A stretch of 64,000 nt of DNA, from the NCBI GenBank assembly GCA_032622095.1, contig CP136063.1, positions 40,148,106 to 40,212,105 on the forward strand. The letters run 5' to 3'. This document shows, one piece after another, positions 58,536 through 64,000 of the stretch. Source of the DNA: Siphonodentalium dalli. Lineage: Eukaryota > Mollusca > Scaphopoda > Gadilida > Siphonodentaliidae. The notes under the pieces were generated by a model. The model saw only the letters and a list, made by a program, of their open reading frames with translations. It did no database searches and was not told the origin of the DNA. The translations under genes and the position numbers were made by a program. Position 1 is the stretch's first letter; every line of letters begins with the position of its first letter.

Positions 58536-61500
58536 ATGATGGCGACGTGTGCAAATTGCGATGCAGAGTTCGTTAAAAAACCCAATAACAAGGGTTACGA
58601 AAGACACGCTTTCACAGCAAAATTGTACAAAAACCAGGAAATTACAATCGAAAGTGCGTTGCAGACATGTTTGGGTGGCGGCATCACCCCGAAAACTGGA
58701 CGGGCAACCCGTTTTTTATGCATTAAATGTACTAATTTACTAAGGGATAGCCACCGATCCGGCGGTGATAAACTTTACGCAGCCACTGCCAACGACAGCT
58801 ATCTCTGTAAGAAGACACATGTACCTTCAACTCCAGGGAGGACTCCCAAGAAAGCCAAACGGTTAAAGTTTTCAACACCTGCGAAGACATTTAACAAGCC
58901 TACTCCAAAAAAGGTAATGGTTGTTTATATTGAAAAAAGAATTAATTGATAGCTGTTATAATTCATATATACTACAATGGGTTCTTCATATCACCAAATG
59001 CACTGTACTATTACAATGAAATACAATGGACAAATCTAGAGACAGTTCTGGTTAAAACATTGAGACATTGGGGGATATCTATTAATATTACCACCAGAAG
59101 CAATTAGCTCTGTGTCGCATCAGATGACTTCTATGTCGATTACATGGAGTCTGACACCACAGCGCACACAATATATATCACAGACAATGTTTACAAGAAA
59201 ACCATAGTCAGAAATGGTAACGCCACCAAGATCATATTATTAGCCATAAATATAAATTATAATATAAAATATATTGGTTACATGAATGCACCGCCTCAGA
59301 ATTCCGTTAAAACAACTAATCCTTCAAATTATTAAAAAAAACTATGGCTTATTACTGCAGGTTTCTCGTTCACCACACCAGAAAGCTTCTAAATGCGGAT
59401 AAAAAATCGGAGGTATTGTGTTCCCGCCAAGAGTGCATGGCCCAGCCATTGTTCATACCTAAACGTCGAAAGCAAATAACGCGGTCATAATGGTTACATA
59501 CTGCAACTATAAGACATCCAGCGAATACACACCCCACGAAAACCCGAAATGTGTTGTCCTGCGAGATATCCCATCGCTATAGCTCAATTTGACACGGCCT
59601 GATTAGTCTTTCTACAATATCCTAAAACAATAAAGCTTCTCATATCATCGGCATAGTCAATAGAATTTTCACGAACTTGGACATTCCAACTACAGCTTTT
59701 ACCGGACTCGGGTTCGCAGTACAATTTAAACGCGTCCCAAAATAACCGCATTCGGGTTAGCACTACAGTTTTTAAAGCGACCCAATCTATTTATAAAACC
59801 TACATCGGCCCATGTCTTTCTAATATTTGGCCAACAGTATACACCGGTGGCGTTAATGACTGCATGTATATGGATTCCGACAAACACACGGATGGCTGTA
59901 TCGCTTTGCTGATAAGATTTTATAATTGGTTGACATTGACGTAATGCTCTCTGGTGGTAATTGGGGACCCCGATAGGTCTCCAGACTCAATACAGCATAC
60001 ATATTGAGTGTGTTTTAACCAGAACTTATCTGGAGACGTGGACTGGTTATGTACTTACGTGGAATGGGTGGGTGTTACAAGTATAGTCGTGCACTATACT
60101 AATGTGTAACAATCTTCGTCTTGCAGGTCCGCATCAGCAACGTTTCTCACAAACAACCAGGTGGGAGCATTAATGTGGCGATACGGTTTCTACAGAAAAA
60201 ACAGTACCACAGAGCCGTGCAGGCCCTTCTAAAATGTTCGTCGCCGTTGCAGAGGGCCTTTAGAGTTGTGTTTGCCCAGGAGTTGAGGAATGAAATGATA
60301 TGCCTGCTGAAGGACAAATCATTTACTGATATATTAAAATGGGGTGATGTGAACCATTTTAAATGGGACAGCCTAATTGGTCAACTGGCCAACAAAGCAC
60401 CAGCGGTATATGGCTCATTGGTTGCACTATTGCCGAAGAAAAAGAGAAGGTATAATTCTCCACCTTACACGCACACGATTGGATAGCGATCGGGTTCACT
60501 ATTATATAGCGATTTGAAAGCACTTCTTCAAAGATCTCAATCATAACCGTGTGTGATACGCGAGATTGTGATTTAATATCAGTCGCTATCTATATATAAT
60601 CGTGAACCCAGATTAGGTATATTTCGCTATCCAATCGTGTGGTGATTGGTCAGATCAGATCAAGAACATCATAACTATCTATTAATGTCTCATATTATAA
60701 TTGCCTGAAATAACTGAATACATGTCACTTACGATTGTATAGTTCACGCACTCAGAGTTGGACGATATGGCAATCGTAAAAAGGTGTGCATATATACTCT
60801 GTATATATTCTAGATCACAGTCGTTTGGGAAGTAATGTCAAAATATAACCCCGTACATGCAAAGATACCTATATTTACAAATTTGTAAAATCTATATCTC
60901 ATCACTCTGAGCTTTGATGGGTGGGTTCCTTGACTCGAATAACATATCTTTTTACCCCAGAAGCCAAAGAAATAGTAATTGGGAGGCGTTAAATAAGATT
61001 GTGTAGCTTTAAAATTGAAATGTCGCTTTATTAAGCAAGTTTTACTAATTTATTCAGCACGGCGGGTGGCAGCTTTTCGCAAGACTTGACGAAATATGTC
61101 GGCTCAATAATTTGCCAAGTGCTGTTTGTATGGAGGAAGCAGCTGAACCTTCTCCAATTCATGAACTCTTTGGAAATGTGGATCGGCGGGTGTAAGATGT
61201 CTGTATGTATTTTATATATAAGAAAAAGTAAGATGCAAGCAACCCATCAACAGATATTATGACAAATTTTAAAAGTAAAATGTGTGTAGGCTAGCTATTT
61301 TCATCAGGTGGAAACTGCCCACGTATACACGTGTACTGAAGATGCATTTTACATACGATATATATGAAGTATTTATTTGATAACTACTAAACCTTCATCC
61401 ATGTATTCTAATTTTACCAAATTTCAAATTGAAAAAAAAAACCGTTGACATGAATTTTCATCTTTGTTTGTTTAATTTTATACTGCATATTACTTGATAT

Positions 61501-62944
61501 GTTAAGTTTATACATGATATACGCACATATTCTAAACACGTTAATATATTTTAAATGCATAACTAAAAAGGAAGCGATGTGACCATGCATGACTCGTGTT
61601 TATTAAACACTGAAGTCGCCAAGATGTGACATACTAAAAATATCCCCTCGTAAATATGTGTTGTCAAAGGTATTTACCCTTTTCTCGCGCATAGGTCATA
61701 CATCAATTCAACCATATGGGATGGTGCATGAGTCCCACAACAACACTGGCGTGTGTGGACAAGTTCCGGCAGAGGTACGATAAGAAGATCTTGGTCGAAA
61801 AAGAAACAATTGAGGTAAGTGTAAGGGATGTGGGTAAAGGGGCGGGGAAACATTCATTCAATTGCTGAAGATGTTGAACTATATCTTAATAAACTAATCG
61901 TGTTTTATGGCAATATACCATACATGTTGTGGTCTGGATTATATATTGACAGGATTTATAAAATTATGTGTTACCTTTGATACACGACAGGTAATATTAC
62001 TAGACGATAATGTTAGCATTGTAACCATGTGCATTATATATCGTTACAGAAAGCATTGCTCCAGAAACCCGTTGATGTCCCCCATCAGGATGACAAACCA
62101 TCGACGAGTACTGGACGAGGGACAAAACGACGACTGTTCGCGGTCGAGAAACAGCTTGGTTTGTACACCATAAAAGACGAAAAATTAATATATGGAAACA
62201 CAATTAATTCAAAACTATATGGAGTATATCCATAAACGATATAGCTCGCAATGATTTCGCAATAACAATGTAGATCGTGGGTATGAACTGGTTGCAGGAA
62301 CCAAGTCTGTCTTTTCTGAACTAAACTTGATTTTGGTATGTTGGCATGTGCATGTGGGAATACCCAACTCACTGGACTATAGTAATGGAGCCGATCCATG
62401 AGATGTTATAGAATCCTACTCATACATGAGCACCATGTAGTTGTTAACACATCAGAGAGACAGGGCTCCAGCTATATATATCAACTTGAACCATTCGTCA
62501 GTGTATTTAAATGTTGGCCATGTCATGTATACCGGTATATTCAATATAAATGCTGATATTAATGTATTTATTAATTATATAGTACAGCCAGCTCAACCAC
62601 CAGGCTACACACTCTGCTGGGACAACATAGGACGGCATACGAAGGCCAGACACCAGACACTGAAATCAACAAATAAGCAACATCTTTGGGCCCTCAGCTA
62701 TGCGGCCATCAACCGGGTCCCGACAACCCACCTGAATTCGACGGATGGTCAGCTAGCGGAAACCATTCCTCTCACGAAACTGATTCCTTCTCCAGATGAT
62801 GTTAGCTGGCTGAGGGGTCGGCTCGAGTTTACTATTAAATATATTGTGTGCAACAATCTGCCTTTCTTTACCAGACTGAAAAATCGCACTAAGAGGTATC
62901 CATATTTTGAGAATAGTGGTGCCATGTCTCAAAAGAGCGAAATT
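58536..62944 (+). CDS. DUF6589-type protein, six exons, 3' end beyond window or not found
   Basis: Exons: 58536-58913 (MATCANCDAEF...FLCIKCTNLLRD, paired CxxC zinc-binding N-terminus, then a Pro/Lys-rich TPKKAKR stretch), 60127-60449 (LQKKQYHRAVQALLKCS, ELRNEMICLLKDKSF, FKWDSLIGQLANKAPAVYGS), 61058-61202 (SIICQVLFVWRKQLNLLQFM), 61695-61814 (INQFN-like QFNHMGWCMSPTTTLACVD), 62050-62158 (basic GRGTKRR) and 62583-62944 (PGYTLCWDNIGRHTKARHQT, HLWALSYAAINRVP). All five introns have GT..AG ends and every phase matches, giving 479 open codons. The order Cys pairs, helical region, then a yxxxxDN.xxxxR...H/W..yA..nRv block fits DUF6589-type multi-copy animal proteins, from memory. Function unknown. 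The last exon ends at a donor (ATT|GTAAGT), so more exons follow. Confidence 0.8.
59044..60026. mobile_element. Inverted-repeat element in intron 1
   Basis: AGTTCTGGTTAAAACA at the left is inverted as TGTTTTAACCAGAACT at the right. Subterminal ATTACCACCAGA and TCTGGTGGTAAT also pair. ~983 bp with no convincing ORF; probably a non-autonomous DNA transposon. Confidence 0.65.
60473..60641. mobile_element. Fold-back MITE in intron 2
   Basis: CACACGATTGGATAGCGA and TCGCTATCCAATCGTGTG form the ends. Internal GGGTTCAC.ATTATATA/TATATAATCGTGAACCC also pair. ~169 bp. Confidence 0.85.
60885..60985 (-). repeat. Dispersed repeat in intron 2
   Basis: On the minus strand it matches 30285-30385 (ATTACTATTTCTTTGGCTTC, then GAGTC.AGGAACC.ACCCATC). 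Confidence 0.6.
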
Positions 62945-64000
62945 GTAAGTATTTTGATATTGGCAATTGCATAGTTGTGCTGACGTGCCTAGTTTATATT
63001 GCAATATATCACATTTTCAAATAAACTGGAAAATAACAATATGGAGTCTATAGACCTGTAGTTGACTAGTACGCATGGGAGCGGACTGACAGACGGACGC
63101 ACGGACTAATGAATAGCAATATGGCCAAATTAAAAAAGAGGAGTATGATGAGTCATAATTTATTTATATACATATTAATTTGAAAATATAATATGTGTGA
63201 TGTGTGAACACGAGTTGCGGATACCCACTGGTGCGAATTCATTCAGGTTTATGTAGTTATTTGTCTTTGTTTGCGGTCGTCAACGGTCACACGCGTGCCA
63301 GTAGACCCCGAAGCCACGACAAATAGTTTTCATGGCTGGCTCAACCGATTTTCGTGGCTGGTTAGCTAGCTAAGCCGGCTCAGTCACGACGTTCGTGGCT
63401 GACGAAATATGGCGGCTCAGCCGGCTGAGATGTTATCATTCAGCGTATTTTCGTTTCCGAAATGTTCCTAATCCCCTGTTACCGGTTATAGACGCCGTTT
63501 TTTTTAGCGTTTGTTGTGAACCCGTAGAATTCCAGACCACACGTAATCTTTTGATGTTGGGCTTTTCCATTATGGCGAAATTTCACGAAGGACTGGCATG
63601 GATATACTATGTAGTTTCCCATCTAATCGGTATAAGTAGTTACATTGGGACTTCTGTCGACTTCAGACTGCTATCATCACTGCCATCTTGCGATATATGC
63701 ATGCATCATTGAATGATGAACCCGATAGTAATGATATATAATATTTCAAACTATTTTCTATTCTTATGTGTATATATTGACAAATGCCAGTGATGTCTGA
63801 GACTGGGTGTGGTCGATATAAACAATTTATATTTTAACCCTTTCAATACCGAATGGATGCGCCCATTCAGTTATATGAAAGCATGCATTGGGATAGTCTA
63901 TTCCACATTAAGGGGCCATGTGTTCTGATAATATAACAACCATGCCGTGTACATGCGAGTATGCCAATATTAGGCAATGCGGTTTAGTTCTTTACAATTC
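62945..64000. other. Right edge of the window, no supported gene
   Basis: Probably intronic or downstream sequence of the DUF6589-type gene. A GGCTGGCTCA/GCCGGCTCAG motif repeats at about 63330-63430. ORF 63395-63712 has no recognisable feature. No further DUF6589 exon was found. Confidence 0.4.

Noticed and set aside
63395-63712. 105-codon ORF near the right edge
   Set aside because: No domain, no in-phase junction with the upstream gene, and repetitive sequence at its start.

Overview
The window is eukaryotic (metazoan) DNA. It is AT-rich, with spliced genes using GT..AG introns, intronless C2H2 zinc-finger arrays, satellites, and many nested transposable elements. No operons, bacterial RBS patterns, rRNA or tRNA were seen. 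A marine lophotrochozoan such as a mollusc is my best guess, from the style of the 11.8-12.3 kb repeat and the multi-copy gene families. The species cannot be fixed from sequence alone.

Layout. 0.8-4.7 kb: a TTAA-type MITE (called A here) split by a block with two copies of a second MITE (B); the second B copy is itself split by a 5'-truncated CR1-like retrotransposon. 6.2-9.3 kb: a GC-rich satellite (105-bp, then 82-bp units, with 279-bp and 551-bp higher-order periods). 9.31-11.50 kb: a CACTG-ended DNA element inserted in that satellite. 13.2-15.8 kb: a zinc-finger gene followed by decayed fingers and a 41-bp satellite that looks finger-derived. 16.4-23.7 kb and 31.2-39.05 kb: two copies of a ~7.5-kb segmental duplication (MITEs, hairpin elements, a 397-aa zinc-finger ORF, a broken gene of a multi-copy family), one with an internal ~0.59-kb inversion. 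Between them, 24.7-31.24 kb is bounded by matching inverted ends and TACCRYGGTA-rich minisatellites and holds two divergent exon sets.

39.09-44.91 kb: a large DNA transposon candidate with ~0.93-kb terminal inverted repeats around a decayed gene ending in a tesmin/TSO1-like CXC cluster. 45.1-46.6 kb and 49.9-51.1 kb: two minus-strand zinc-finger arrays with internal broken fingers; the second is followed by a 56-bp minisatellite made from a shortened finger.

52.0-62.9 kb: the best candidate for something new. A RecQ-like SF2 helicase gene (minus strand; exons 2-7 tandemly duplicated; one stop codon inside Walker A) lies head-to-head, 152 bp between start codons, with a six-exon plus-strand gene of the DUF6589 type. 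All of its exon phases match. The pair may be host genes or the coding part of a large mobile element whose right end is outside the window.

How the parts relate: the zinc-finger arrays sit among transposons and degrade into satellites at their edges. The RecQ/DUF6589 pair and the CXC-family gene resemble multi-copy, transposon-like gene families of invertebrates.
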